A stretch of DNA of 64,000 nucleotides from Lepas anatifera (Eukaryota; Arthropoda; Thecostraca; Lepadidae): positions 682,001 to 746,000 of the forward strand of contig JAOTON010001129.1 in NCBI GenBank assembly GCA_034440635.1, in the 5' to 3' direction. The notes beneath the pieces were generated by a model. It made no database searches and was not told where the DNA came from. It was given only the letters and a program-made list of their open reading frames with translations. Numbering within the stretch: the stretch's first letter is position 1; each line of letters begins with the position of its first letter. This document shows positions 22,101-33,482 of this stretch, piece by piece. Both the position numbers and the translations under genes were made by a program.

Positions 22101-22321
22101 ACCAGCCAATTCTTAAGATACAAAATTATTCTGTTTTAATGTTTGCGTTGTCCTCGAAACTTTGATAACCTCTATCTGGTGACCACTTTGACCATGGGAC
22201 CTGAAGATGGGTCCAAATTTTTGTATTGTGTAGGAGACCTTGGGTACAAAATTTGGCTCGAAATATAAGGAGTGATGGTGAACTCGACTGGACGATTTGT
22301 CCTGGAATGACCCGTATATAA
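19140..22321. mobile_element. Foldback element, 3.2 kb, with ~1-kb inverted arms
   Basis: The left end TATATGGGTCATACCAGGACA-like sequence at 19140 is mirrored at the right end, where TGTCCTGGAATGACCC is followed by GTATATA at 22321. The left arm (about 19445-20500) and right arm (about 21225-22312) are diverged inverted copies. Paired landmarks are AACTGGAACGAAAAACAG with CTGTTTTGTTCCAGTTTTG, GTCGAGACGCCTACCATTT with AAATGGTAGGCGTCTCGAC, and CCAGGACAAATCGTCC with GGACGATTTGTCCTGG. The left arm has about 290 extra bases just inside its end. The loop (about 20500-21225) holds non-repeated sequence with short minus-strand ORFs (20524-20739 and 20943-21224). It may be captured or leftover element sequence. 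No transposase is recognised. Both arms also contain several AGGTCA/TGACCT hexamers. Confidence 0.82.
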
Positions 22322-22368
22322 CCCAATGACCCAATAACTGGAATGACCCATTGGATATAACCCATATA

Positions 22369-23106
22369 CGGGTGTTTAAAAGAATGATATTTTTAAATTG
22401 ATCGTAATGCGGTTGTAAATAGATTGTAGTGGTATGATTTACATATCAATGGAAGTGAATTTTGGGACATTTACGATTATTCATATTTTGTAGCTGTTTT
22501 GATATTTTTCTACTTCAAAATAGTCTTAAAATGAGTTGAAAATACTGCATATTTTGCCTTCATCGAAAATGGTCGTAGAAATCAGCGCGTATCACGTGAC
22601 AGTATCACGCCAATGACACTGCAAACCTTACATCGCCCCTGCGGTCATCACAGTCCCAAGACATTGCCTCTCAATTAATTCTAAAAGACCTCTCGCTTAG
22701 GAAAGCCCGCATCCAGAAGCAATCCCATTGGTCGACGTCCTTGGTCTGCGGTGAGTGGTTTTGCGCTGTCTCCGCCGCATCCATCATTTATGGGGTGAGC
22801 CAATGAGCCATATGGAGCTTGAACCAAAGTTTTAAACTTGTAATGTTACTTAACCTTGTACCTTTGATGCATGCTTGCCATTTCTTTGAAGTTTTTAGTG
22901 TTGCCAGTTCCGTTTTCTCGCATGGGGGATATATTATGTTTCTTGCATCATTTTCCAATGATTTTTAAGACGGGGAAAATATTCGATGCAAATGAAACAT
23001 TTTTTGAAATGTCCTACAATTTACCATTAAAATGAACGTTTTGGGACGATTTGAGGATTTGTACTTTACTGAACATTTGAAAATATCATTCTTTCTGAAA
23101 CACCTG
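22369..23106 (-). mobile_element. TA-flanked mariner-type MITE, ~740 bp
   Basis: TA dinucleotides at 22367-22368 and 23107-23108 flank inverted ends (CGGGTGTTTAAAAGAATGATA at the left, and a right end reading inward CAGGTGTTTCAGAAAGAATG). It is the reverse-complement relative of the cleaner copy at 56042-56841, which has exact CAGGGTGTTTC ends. TA duplication and such ends are typical of Tc1/mariner elements. There is no transposase ORF. Confidence 0.8.
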
Positions 23107-23114
23107 TAGATGCA

Positions 23115-23240
23115 ACCCATATAACTACGGGAGCGGTTGTCAGCATTTGTTATGCATTGTGTTAGATCTTTTGCGAGTGTTCTAGCAAGACATTATTTCT
23201 GGTGCTGTTGTGAAGTTACGTGTGCGTAGGGGGAGATAGG
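23115..23240 (+). repeat. Dispersed repeat fragment, also at 34860-34990
   Basis: The block with GGTTGTCAGCATTTGTTATG, CATTGTGTTAGATCTTTTGCGAG and GGTGCTGTTGTGAAG matches the reverse complement of about 34860-34990. The family is not identified. It contributes short sequence at both sites and no ORF. Confidence 0.65.
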
Positions 23241-23559
23241 GGCAGGGGCACAGCCAGGGGGTGGGGCACAGGGGGCACGTTCCCCCATCGGTGCCGGGGT
23301 GCCCTTTTGATTGCCAGGTGGTGTACCCTCTTTGGGCCGTGCCGCTCGAAATTTAGTGCCCTACGCCGTTGAGCCGAGATGGAACTAGACTGCATTTAGC
23401 GCTGTAAACTATTGTTTGACAATTAAGTGCCTTTCTGGTCAATTAGGGCATTCTGTCACCTTTCCAAGCACCCGGAAAGAGTATAGGCACGTAATACGTT
23501 TCCAGATAATGCCTCATCATCGCCAATATTCGTACGGGCGGAGCTAATCTGGTGCCCCT

Positions 23560-26340
23560 TGAGCTCATCTGGTGCCCCCTGAGCGCTGGTCTTGGCCCCT
23601 GGAGCTGATCATGTGCCCTCTGAGCTGATCTGGTGCCCTCGTAGTCAATCTGGTGCCCCCCCTGAAAAAATAATTGTGCCTTCTGAACCTATATAGTGCT
23701 CTCTAATTTATAATATTCTCTCTAATTATAATGCTCTCTAAGTTAGTCTGATGCCTTCGAGCTTGCCTGGTACCCTATTAGCTGTTGTAGTGCCCCTTGA
23801 GCTGATCCTGGGCCCCCGAACTTATTTAATGCCTCCCGGAGTTTATCTACTGTCCAGGGGGCACAGGGGGCACGTGCCCCCATCGGTGCCGGGTGCCCTT
23901 TTGATTTCCAGGTGGTTTACCCCCTTTGGGCCGTGCCGCTCGAAATTTAGTGCCCTACGTCGGTGAACCCAGATGGAACTAGACTGCATTTAGCAATTTC
24001 AGCTATTGTTTGACAATGAAGTGCCTTTTTGGTCAGCTAGGGCATTCTGTCGCCTTTCCAAGCACCCGGGAAGAGTATAGGCACGTAATCCTTTTCCAGA
24101 TAATGCCTCATCGTCGCCAAAAATCGCACGGGCGGAGCTCATCTGGTGCCCCCTGGAGCTGATCATGTGCCTTCTGAGCTGATCTGGTGCCCTCGTAGTC
24201 AATCTGGTGCCCTCCTGAGAAAATAAGTGTGCCTTCTGAACCTATATGATACTCTCGAGTTAGTTTGATGCCTCCGAGCTTGCCTGGTGTCCTTTTAGCT
24301 GTTTTAGGGCCTCTTGAGCTGATCCGGGCCCCTAAGCTTATTTAATGACTCCCGGAGTTGATCTACTGTCCAGGGGTGCAGCCAGGGGGCACAAGGGGAA
24401 CGAGCCCCCCATCACTGCCGATGTGCCCTTTTGATTGCCAGGTGGTGTACCCAATTTGGGCCGTGCCGCTCTAAATTTAGTGCCCTAAGCCGTTGAACCT
24501 AGATGTAACTGGACCACATGTAGCGATTGAAACTATTGTTGGACAACTTGATACCTTTTTCGGTCAGCTAGGGCATCCTGTCGCCTTTCCAAGCACCCGG
24601 GAAGAGTATGGGCACCTAGTATGTGTCCACCTAAGGCCTCATCGTCGCCAATAATCGTACGGGTGAAGCTAATCTAGTGCTCCTTGAGCTCATCTCGTGG
24701 CCTCTTAGCTGGTCTTGGCCCCTTGAGCTGATTACTTGCCCCCTAAGCTGATCTGGTGTCCCTGAGTCAATCGAGTGCCCCACTGAGCAAATAATTGTGC
24801 CTCCTGAACCTATACAATGCCCTCTGAGTTATTCTAATGCCTACGAGCTTGCTGGTGCCCTAATAGCTCAAGTTGATTCTTTCTCCTAAGTCAATCAGGT
24901 GCCTCTTCACCTGATTAGGTGCCCCCTCAGCTGATTATTGATGTCTCCTTAGATGGCCTGGTGCCCCTGAGCTGGTTTGGTTGGGCCCTGAGCCACCTTG
25001 TGTCCCCTGAGCTGTTATGTTGCTCCCTGAGCTGATTTAGGCTCCTTCCATAGTCTGGGGGCTGGCAGCTGATCTGGTCCCCGAGCGGATCGATCTGGTG
25101 CCTCCTGAGCTGCACTAGTGCCCTGAGTCGATCTGGTGCCTCCTGAGCCCATCTGATGCCCTCTGATCTAGACTGGTGCCCCTGAGCTACTCTAGTGCCC
25201 TTTAAGCTGATCTGTGCCTCCTTACTGATTTCATGAGCGCTCGAAAGCCCGGAGCTGAGCTGGGCCCACAGAGGCTGATGAGGGCCCCTGATATTGTATG
25301 GGGCTCCTGACCTGATTAAGTGCCTCCTGACTTGATCTGGTATTCCCGAACTGGTCGGGGACCATTGATCTGATTGCTTGTCCCCGAAGCTGATCTGGTG
25401 CCCTATGGGCATCTGGTGTCCCCTGAGCAGCTCTGGGGCTTTTGAACTGATTGGCCCGAGCTGGTGAGGGATCCCTGAGCTGATTTAGTGCCCCTGACTT
25501 GAACTTGCCCCCCGCGCTGATCGATCTGGTGCACCCTGAGCAGATATACTGCCTCCTGAACTTAACTAATGCCCCCTGAGTCGATCTGGTGCCTGCTGAG
25601 TCATCAGTGTGTCTCCTGAGCCCTTCTTATTCCCTCTGAACCAGTCTGGTGCCCCATGGCTAATATGGTGCCCTTTAACCTGACCCGGGCCTCCTGGGTT
25701 GATTACGTGATTTCCTGAGCAGCTCCCAGGCCCTGAGCTGAGCTGGGTCCACAGGGGCTGGTGAGGGACCCTGAGATGGTATGGGGCTCCTGAGCTGATT
25801 AAGTGCCTCCTGACTTGATCTGGTATTCCCGAGTTGATCTGGGCCCCGAGCTGGTCGGGGACCACTGATCTGATTGTTTGTCCTCGAGGCTGATCTGATG
25901 CCCTATGGGCCGATCTGGTGTCCCCTGAGCAGCTCTAGGGCTTTTGAAGTGCTTGGGCCCCGAGCTGGTGAGGGATTCCTGAGCTGATTTAGTGGCCCTG
26001 GCTTGATCTTGCCCCCTGACCTGACTTGAGGCCCCTGAACTGATCTGGGGCCCCAAGAGCTGATTTGGGGCCCAAGAGCGGATCTAGGTTCTGAGGGTAC
26101 CCTGAGCTGGTCTGGGCGCTGAGCTTGTGAGAGCCCCTAAGTTGGCTTGAGGCCCCCTGAGGTGATCTGGCGCCTTAAACTGTTCTGGGGCTTCTTGAAC
26201 TGGTTTAAGGCCCTATGAGCCTATCTGTGGCCCATTGAGCTAGTCTGATGACCTCATCTCTGGGACCAATGAGCTAGTCTAGTCCCTGGGTGAAGCATGA
26301 GCTGCTCTGTGGCCCTGATCTACATCAGGGGCCCCTGAGG
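23560..26340. repeat. GC-rich minisatellite, 20-bp GAGCTGATCTGGTGCC units
   Basis: Well over one hundred diverged 20-bp units are present, interrupted by the second and third head segments. A short continuation lies at 26935-27060. Inside it, blocks around 25040-25420 and 25560-25930 are longer-period duplicates of each other, with shared order of variants such as GGTATTCCCGA and GGGGACCA. Confidence 0.88.
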
Positions 26341-26344
26341 TGGT

Positions 26345-26932
26345 CTTGAATAGACAGATAATAAGAACACAAGGGCAACTCCCTATCATCTCAAAAACAA
26401 GTAAAAACATGTACAAGTGATAACTAACAATCAACCAGTGTGTGCGTACCGTGAACGATTAAGAGCCGAAAAACGAACCAGGACATTAACGATTCCCAAA
26501 CGACATGTCACGACATCAGCGCAAACCCAGTCACCAGCCGACGAAACAAGAAATGCGACACTCCCAGATGTGACAGCCAACAGCACAAGAACGAAAAGAG
26601 AGACCAGCCGAAAAAGAACGATAATTATTCATCATCACCGTCATCGTCACGCCTTGTTTGTTGTTTTCCATGTTTTTTTCACCGGATCCCTTCATCAAGT
26701 CCCACTACCTCACCCCATGGGTTAAGCGCGGCGCCTGTGGCGACCCTCCGCGTGGGTAATCCTTGTCCTTCCCCATCAACCATCCTATCCTTATCCTTAT
26801 CCTACAGTGTGTTTTTGCTTAAGTTGTCATTTATGTCCCTCATCTTCATTACGACCGGCTTCAGAATAGCCACATGAATAGTGGAGATGCCGTGTAAGTC
26901 AAATAAATAAAATAAATAAATCTCGGGGCGGG
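26345..26932 (+). mobile_element. 5'-truncated LINE-like insertion with AAATAAAT-type tail
   Basis: Non-repetitive sequence interrupts the minisatellite and ends in an A/T tail of AAATA/AAATAAAT repeats at about 26899-26921. A 102-codon ORF (26417-26725) has a basic, ST-rich composition without recognised motifs. Array end sequence (GGTCTTGAATAGACAGATAATAA-like) occurs before the insert and a similar end (GGTCTTGACTAGATGGGGAATAA-like) after it, so the insert separates two copies of the array end. The short-repeat tail resembles that of the LINE at 57.2-60.4 kb. Confidence 0.55.
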
Positions 26933-27135
26933 GTCACTGAGCTAGTCTAGTCCCTGGAGGCACAACTGGGGGGGATGGGGGAAGCTTCTCTGGAGGCCTC
27001 TGATCCACACTTGGGGCCCCAGAGCAGGTCTTGACTAGATGGGGAATAAAAACATGATGGAAACTCCCCTTGTAAAACGGAGCTAACGAGGAATGAGGAA
27101 TCTCTAAAACGGCTTGTGATGCCTATGCACCCCTG

Positions 27136-29989
27136 GTTATATAAATTGCTTATTATACTGCTGGATTCTGGGAAGGCATGATAAAAAGGTATGTGCCCCT
27201 GAGCTCCGAGAACAGTCCCCTAAATCAGGATTTCTACTAATTAATTTAATTGAAGAACTAGTTTTCACAATTTTCAGCCCTGTCACATCATTTCCATCCA
27301 AATTACCGGCCTGTTCGCATTTTATTTACTCTTAACTGGGACCGATCCTTGAGAATATGGAACTTAATAAACGCGTTCAAAAGGTATCTCCCAAATTTGT
27401 TTTCGGCACTATGACACTATGCCACTCCTCGTCCCACGGCGATTGTGGGATGCAAAGAACTTAGTCCGCGTTCAGCCAGGTCTCACTCGTCACGACAAAA
27501 CCAGTGGGAATAACAAATGAATTTTCCACTCCAATATGCCTTAACCTGCACATTGTAACAGACATCACATGCTCCGCTGATTTCTCTGATGTTAAGTACT
27601 TGCATTAGTTGGCTGATTTGTCCTTAAATCTATCGAAAACAGTCGTGTTTTGGCTACTTCCATGACATTTTGGTGATATATTTGTTTCTTTTTTTCGGTT
27701 TTAATCGCGTTTTCCTTCTCCGTCAATGATTTATTTGCATTTTTATTGAACCGAAGATGCCCAAAAAATGATATAAACAAAGATATAGTAAGTTTTTTAG
27801 GTTACGTTAAAAGTGCCCTTTTTCCCCGGGGTGCCCCTCAAAGTTGGTGTGCCCCCCATACCAAAGCTCTGGCTGCGCTCCTGGAAAAGGGGGCAGTAGG
27901 CGATCAAACGTGTCAATAAGACGACATTTGACGTCTGCAAGTGCATCGCTTTTATCTCTGCCGGTTGACATTATTAGAGGCAATATGGCAGCGTGGTGAA
28001 ATTCTAGACTGAAGTAGTGTTCGGGATAACTCCAAATCTTACGTTTGAAAGTAGTCTGAAGAACGTCATGCAGATTTATAGGCGCCAGTTCGGAGGGCAC
28101 GTTTAGTAGGTTTTGTCCTCGCAGCGGGCCTGAACATAACGCCACGCTCCCAAGTTCAACTCATACCACGTTACCACCGGTGGATGACGGGGCCGGTAGG
28201 GGGTAAATATTATCTTGTTTTCTCCGTAAACGGTAATTTTGGGGGTAAATGAAATTTTGGTGACATGGTTTTCCGTGCATGCTCTATCACATGGCTTTCT
28301 CAGTTTAACCCGATTACGCCACCCCTGTAAAAATTCAGAATCGGTAGGGGGCTCCATCGGCCCCCCTGATGTCTCCGAAAGTTTTTGACAGATTTGAATG
28401 AAACAAAAACCATTTTTTGATTTGATTTGAACTCTCTGTTTAGCTATATATTTTCAAAAATTTCGGAAAAAGGGGTCAGGGGCAAAATAATAGGATAATT
28501 TGAATTTTTCAACTGGCTACTGCGCCTCCATTTATTATTTGATTTGTATGAAACTTCGTGTGTAGTTTCATAATTGCATGCTGATACACATATACTTCGT
28601 GTTTGTTGAAATTTGAAATTCAAGGGCGAAGTCAGGGGGTAAATATAGGAAATTTTCGGATATATACTTCATAAATTGCTGCTCCCACGTCCTCAGCTCC
28701 CTCTCTCCCCGAAATGTATTCCTGGATCCGGCACTGAGTGTCAACACTTCCGGCGTGCGTACGTTGCAAGGAGAAGATAACAGCTTCAAAGGGGTAGTGG
28801 GCCGGCGTGAGATAAGACAATGCCCGGTCCCATGGCACCGCTGCCAATACTGTTTCAGTGCGATAACAGCGCCGCAGTAACTCTTTGTACTTCAATATGT
28901 CCAATATGACAATGCAGACTACACCAAGCGTCTAGAACTACGGACGGTAAAATTTTCCACACGGTGGTTAGCTTGGCTCAACATCCTCACGAATTCATAA
29001 TTAACTGTTTCAGTGCGATATTATACTTAGTAGGAATTTTGTTCCGGTTACCCGACTCAAATTATGGTCTTAAATCACCACTGGCATGAAAACCATAAGA
29101 AAATATTAGATATTGATACAAAACAGAGGCCAAACAATCTCCAAAGTTCGATTGAAATCACACAGTTGATGTATGTACATGTCTTGTAAAATATGAAAAT
29201 TATACCCCCAGTTTTTTCTCCTGGATCCGCCCTTGGTGGAAACTGTAAATTTGCATCGATGTCAGTGACATATAGTATGCAACATCACGCAACAAGAGAA
29301 AAACATCTACAAGAAAACCAATGTGTCACTAAACAGGCGTATCTGTAAAAAATCATCGGTGTCAAAGTCAAAATCAAAGCCATCTGTGTGCGCCAGCACA
29401 TGAAGGATAACGTGCATGTAATAAGTGTTCGCAAGGTTCTCCAAACCTGTGGCACCGGCTGGTAGTTGCAAAGCTGAGGTTTTGTAGGCAAGGCACTGGC
29501 TGGCTTCGGTTAAAGACCCTACCGTAAAGCCAGAACCGCTGTGAGATGAACGGGCACGTAACAGTCGGACTTTCGTAAACTGATCTTTCGTTTGCTTTCG
29601 CAAACTGGGCTTTCGTAAAACATGAAGCAAGTAACCTGTGAAAAGGATGTAAATCAATGAGATGCGCATAAATGAGTAAAATGACAAGTGGATGACCAAT
29701 TGCGTCAATGAAATGGAAAACTAGAAATAAATCCTTTCGATGCCTATTCCTAAAGTTTATTGTTGAACCAATGACAACATTTTTCAGATTTTCAACAGAA
29801 CAGTCGTCCTTGGGTGGCGATTTTGTTCCGTGGCGATATTATACCTTCGCCATCCACCGCCGGGCCCGCAGCATCCACCGACCCGTTTGATTGCGAAGGT
29901 ATATATCTACGGAAATATCCGCGACTGTAGCTGTTTGTTCTGTTGAAAGGTACATGTCGGTATTGTTCTAACAATACCGTGCGAAAGAT
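27136..29989. other. No supported gene; scattered G-rich MITE ends
   Basis: Segments with transposon-end character occur near 27825-27895 (CCCCGGGGTGCCCCTC, then CTGCGCTCCTGGAAAAGGGGG), 28170-28380 and 28620-28740 (GTCAGGGGGTAAATATAGG, CCTGGATCCGGC). ORFs of 60-133 codons on the minus strand (for example 29307-29708) show no family motif. I see no splice-consistent exon chain. Confidence 0.4.
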
Positions 29990-30152
29990 GGGTGCGTGGT
30001 AGTGGAGTGGTCAGTGAAGCTGGCTTCCACACAGCCGACCCGGGTTCAAGACCCGGCGGCTTCCCTGAACAAGGAGTAATCTGGCTCCAGAGAAACCCGT
30101 CAGACAGGGAAAGAGTTGGCGACGCCATATTATCCTGGCAGTTGGTGCGTCG
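29990..30152 (+). mobile_element. tRNA-derived SINE, second head type
   Basis: The head GTGGAGTGGTCAGTGAAGC and the B-box GGGTTCAAGACC (30042-30053) are followed by CTGAACAAGGAGTAATCTGG, a CAGACAGGGAAAGAG block, GTTGGCGACGCC and finally GGCAGTTGGTGCGTCG. It matches the minus-strand copy at 18216-18372 in head type, and shares only the tail with the Arg-headed SINEs. Confidence 0.85.
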
Positions 30153-30299
30153 ATAAGCATAACAATTACAGTGTGAGAAAAGGTAGCAGAAGGCATTCAT
30201 TTTTTAGTCTTCCGTTCCATCGACGCAACTAAGCCCTCACTTGTCTCTTCCCCAAGATGTGCTTATCAAATTGATTTACATTCATTTCGCAGATTACTT

Positions 30300-30726
30300 A
30301 TTTCATCAAGATGAAGCTCTTCGCCAATCAGATGGTACAGCCCAGAAAAGGCAGAGAAGCGGTAGAGGATCTATTCATTCATCAGCCTGCCGTCGTTCCG
30401 GCCTTTCTCACGGATCCGCTGGCTGTGCAAGCTGCTCACAGCAGCCTTTTCCTCTATCACAGTCCACTGCACTTCCGAGGGCTCGACCAGCTCGTTGCCG
30501 ATGTACCCTGGGCAAGACGCGCCGCCATATGTCCTACCTGAAGGCGGATACAGTGGTCTTCTGTCTCTCATTTGAGTCAGTCAGCGCCGACGAGCACAAT
30601 GATGTCGCCACGACATTGTTGAGACGTCTCGACACGCACGGCAGCGGCACACCGGGGTGGTAAAGAACCACTGCAAGAGGATCACTTCTTTCAAAAGCGT
30701 ATTCTTGGATCGCTGTAAACACTGGA
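30300..30726. other. Possible worn exon; strand undecided
   Basis: This stretch has protein-like reading frames on both strands. On the minus strand, an acceptor-like ATTCATTCTGCAG ends at 30727 and a donor-like CAG|GTAGGA lies at 30538/30537, bounding an open 189-nt segment (30538-30726). On the plus strand, TTTCGCAG near 30293 precedes a frame containing PAVVPAFLTDPLAVQAAHSS that stops at 30541, after which another frame stays open to 30663. I recognise no family and cannot choose between them. Confidence 0.3.
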
Positions 30727-31423
30727 CTGCAGAATGAATGAATGGCCGTGCAGGTTACTGGAACAGCTGAAGATTGCAGTGATTTCACTTGACATTAATG
30801 GTGTTATCTAGCAGAAATATAATGCAGGCTTCGGAGACATCAAATTATTTCGGTGCGTGAAATAAGGTTTGATATCTGTTGTTACATGGTTCTGAGCAAA
30901 CGCATTTGTGACACCAAACTACGTTTGCACCTTCACTAGACTCATTAAAAAATATAAAAAATTGAAATTTTAGAAACGCCCTTCATTTTCCCATTGAACA
31001 GTTCATTTTCACATCGAACAATTTTGAGACGATCTCTAAATGTTTCATCCCGATATCTTCAAAACGGATGAGGCGCAAGTGGCTTGAAGGGGGCTGTTTC
31101 AGTCCAATTTGTAGTTAAGGTCTCCATGTAAAACACTATTGGATAAGAGAGTAACACCAGGCCTCACGGATGTGATCACAAAGACCTGAGCGTTGACTCC
31201 GCATTAATATCTGCGATTAGATGTTGATGTTCTGAAACCTAGGGATCTTAGAACTATAGTACTGGAGCATACTAGAGACTTAACGAACATTATGATTTGA
31301 TCCCCTAACATTCCTGCTCTTGTGCTCAGCAAACTTGGACACATAGATGCTATCTTATCATTTAAGTATCGATGATCTAGTATGTTCATGGCAATAACAC
31401 GATCAGGCGTAGAAACCAGTAGC

Positions 31424-32330
31424 ATCATCATCATCATCTTCAGCTTTTTATTTCATTTTTTCATATACAAACAGGGGACAGAAGAAATGAATAGACCAGC
31501 AAAAGAAGACATGGGCAAAGCAAAGACTGAACAAAGAGCAACAGAATAGAACATTACAGGCACATAGTATAAACAAAAGGAAGTAAGCAACCAGTGTTAG
31601 AAAAGAGCACATGTGTAGCGTAGGCAGGATGAACAAATCATAAAATCATAAAAAAGAAACAGTCATCATGGAACGAGAAAACAAACAGAAAAAGCGACAA
31701 AAACAGAGACTGACAGGACATAACAAAGTAAGATGAGCGTTAGAGAACGAAATGAACAAATATAACGCCAAAAACACAGTTAAAAGAGCAAAATAAAGTT
31801 ACAAGTAAACAAAAACGGGACACAAAACAAAAATTATTAAGGTTAAGTTATAAGTAGATACGTAGAGGGCCCACATATGTAGAACATATTGAATCTAAGA
31901 AAATCTTTAGTTATTAGAAGCAAGAACAATATAAGAAATAAGGACAAATACCTAATCAAAGCAGGAACCAGTCAAACTCAACAACATTCTCAAGCAAAGC
32001 AATCAATCAGACCAAAAGACTAGAAAACAAACAAAACAAAACAAATAAAACTCAAAAAACAAAACTAACTAAAACATACATAAACAAAGCAGGATATATC
32101 TAAACCACAGACAAAATGCGTTCGGCGAGACCAAATTAAGGCACTAGTGGGAACAAACCAAAAGAGACCAAAAACAAGAACAGAACAAAATAATTAGGCA
32201 GTAAACGGACAAAACAGAGCAAGAGGGGGAAAACAGGAGAATACCGCAAGTATACGTGTTAGGTCTCCATACGTGTTAGGTCAGCAAGCCAAGCAAACCC
32301 TCAAAGCAGAGAGCGTCAAAGACCACAAAA
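31424..32330 (-). mobile_element. Probable 3' end of a minus-strand LINE with GAT-repeat tail
   Basis: On the minus strand, a long T/C-rich stretch ends in ATGAAATAAAAAGCTGAAG followed by GATGATGATGATGATG (31424-31441), as in LINE 3' ends with short-repeat tails. The plus strand is strongly purine-rich and AT-rich (ACAAAACAAAA-type). No reverse transcriptase motif remains here. This could instead be simple A-rich DNA. Confidence 0.35.
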
Positions 32331-32777
32331 TATGGGTGACAGCAAGGAGATATGTAGCTCCTACCTAAAAGGATCCAAGCTTCCGACGAGGTGTCAAATA
32401 CTCCTGGACTTCTTGTCGTTGAGAGCGCACAAATCACGTTACAGCGATCATGTTGCTCACATCGATGGTTTATGACAATGTCCTGGACTTCTGGGAGAGA
32501 TCAGGAGTCCCGACTGTCGGTAAAGGAACCGTTGTCTGGTGATAACCCTGCGCTACATAGACTACTAAAGGCTGTTGAAACGTAAGAAACGGAACACTTA
32601 AATAGGGATGAAGAAAAGGAGCTTTGAGGCAAATTTGGACCAGCTGTTTGATATTTTGTATACAAGTGTCGAAAGGGCCATTTTGCAAGACCGGCTAAGA
32701 ACCGAGAGCCATAAGAAAGAAGACATACAATTCCTGCGTGATCAAAGGCCATCAAAAAAGGGGGAGGATGGAGGAGC

Positions 32778-33482
32778 GTGATAAGATGTAATGAACAGAA
32801 ACACATCCCAAAACTCAGCTCGGAAAAGAAAGAGGGCGCGAATAGCAAATCCCAAGGCCCGAGTTCCTCTAGTGTTCCAAGCGAAGAGCTTGATCCGGAG
32901 GATGCTTATAAAGGACTCATCACTGATACAGATGGTGAAGATATAGACTACATTCCGAAGAAAATGTCACAGGCAAAAGCAGCTCGTGCTGAGAACTAAC
33001 CCAGAGATTTAGCGTCTTCATCCATAACGAAAGTTGCCGATCGCTTCGCCTTTTCAAGAAGGGCATCATCGGCCCTTACAATGACGGTTCTGAAAGAGGT
33101 CGGTGCTAACCTTAGCAATATCAGTGCTAGCGAGTCTACATTCTGGCGATCAAGAGTCGCAAACAGAAAAGCTGCAGCCAAAGAATCCAAGTCTGAGTTC
33201 AATGCAAGACGATCAAATTAGGGGCAGTTCACTGAGATGGTTAACTGATGAAAACTACCAAAAATGAAAAGATGGGGATAGTTTTCAGTGACCTTCACAA
33301 ATACAGACCTTCGCAAGATGGAAAGGTATTGGAGGTTCCAGAGCTTCGCAATTCAGCCGGAAAATCACAAGCTCAGAAGACATTCGATGATGATGATAAT
33401 GTTTTCAGACGCTCAGCCTCATGCGTGAGGACATTCGAACTTCCGGATCCGTGGAATATCTCACCACCATGCTTTCAGTTAT
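32778..33482 (+). pseudogene. Broken ORF resembling an uncharacterised invertebrate transposon-associated protein
   Basis: The frame from 32778 reads through EELDPEDAYKGLITDTDGED and then KKMSQAKAARAEN before a TAA at 32997. The same frame continues open to 33218 with ASSSITKVADRFAFSRRASS and LSNISASESTFWRSRVANRK. After stops near 33219-33248, a different frame (33248-33482) contains GKVLEVPELRNSAGKSQAQK. The order, a KKASRAENPRDL-like motif, a FALSRR-like segment, a STxWR segment and a VPKLxSGTGxAQA-like segment, fits from memory a protein seen many times in arthropod and cnidarian genomes as a multicopy, transposon-like gene. It lies between inverted repeats, which fits a transposon role. 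It has at least one in-frame stop and one frameshift and ends early. The family identification is recalled and not checked. Confidence 0.5.

Larger units (their letters stand above)
23243..27135. mobile_element. Minisatellite-bearing element with CAGGGGYRCA ends and three head copies
   Basis: Three tandem head segments of about 300-350 bp start near 23243, 23853 and 24370. Each begins with a GCCAGGGGGCACA-like, G-run and ACG(T/A)GCCCCCATCG motif and contains CGTGCCGCTCGAAATTTAGTGCCC or a close variant. Each head leads into 20-bp units of the form GAGCTGATCTGGTGCCCCCT. The right end TGCACCCCTGG at 27125-27135 is the inverse of CCAGGGGTGCA at 24370. No target duplication is visible. ORFs across the units are artefacts. 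A LINE 3' end interrupts the array at about 26345-26932. Confidence 0.72.

Noticed and set aside
5734..30053. Functional tRNA genes at the B-box sites
   Set aside because: Anticodon stems do not pair and the heads continue into SINE bodies, so they are SINEs.
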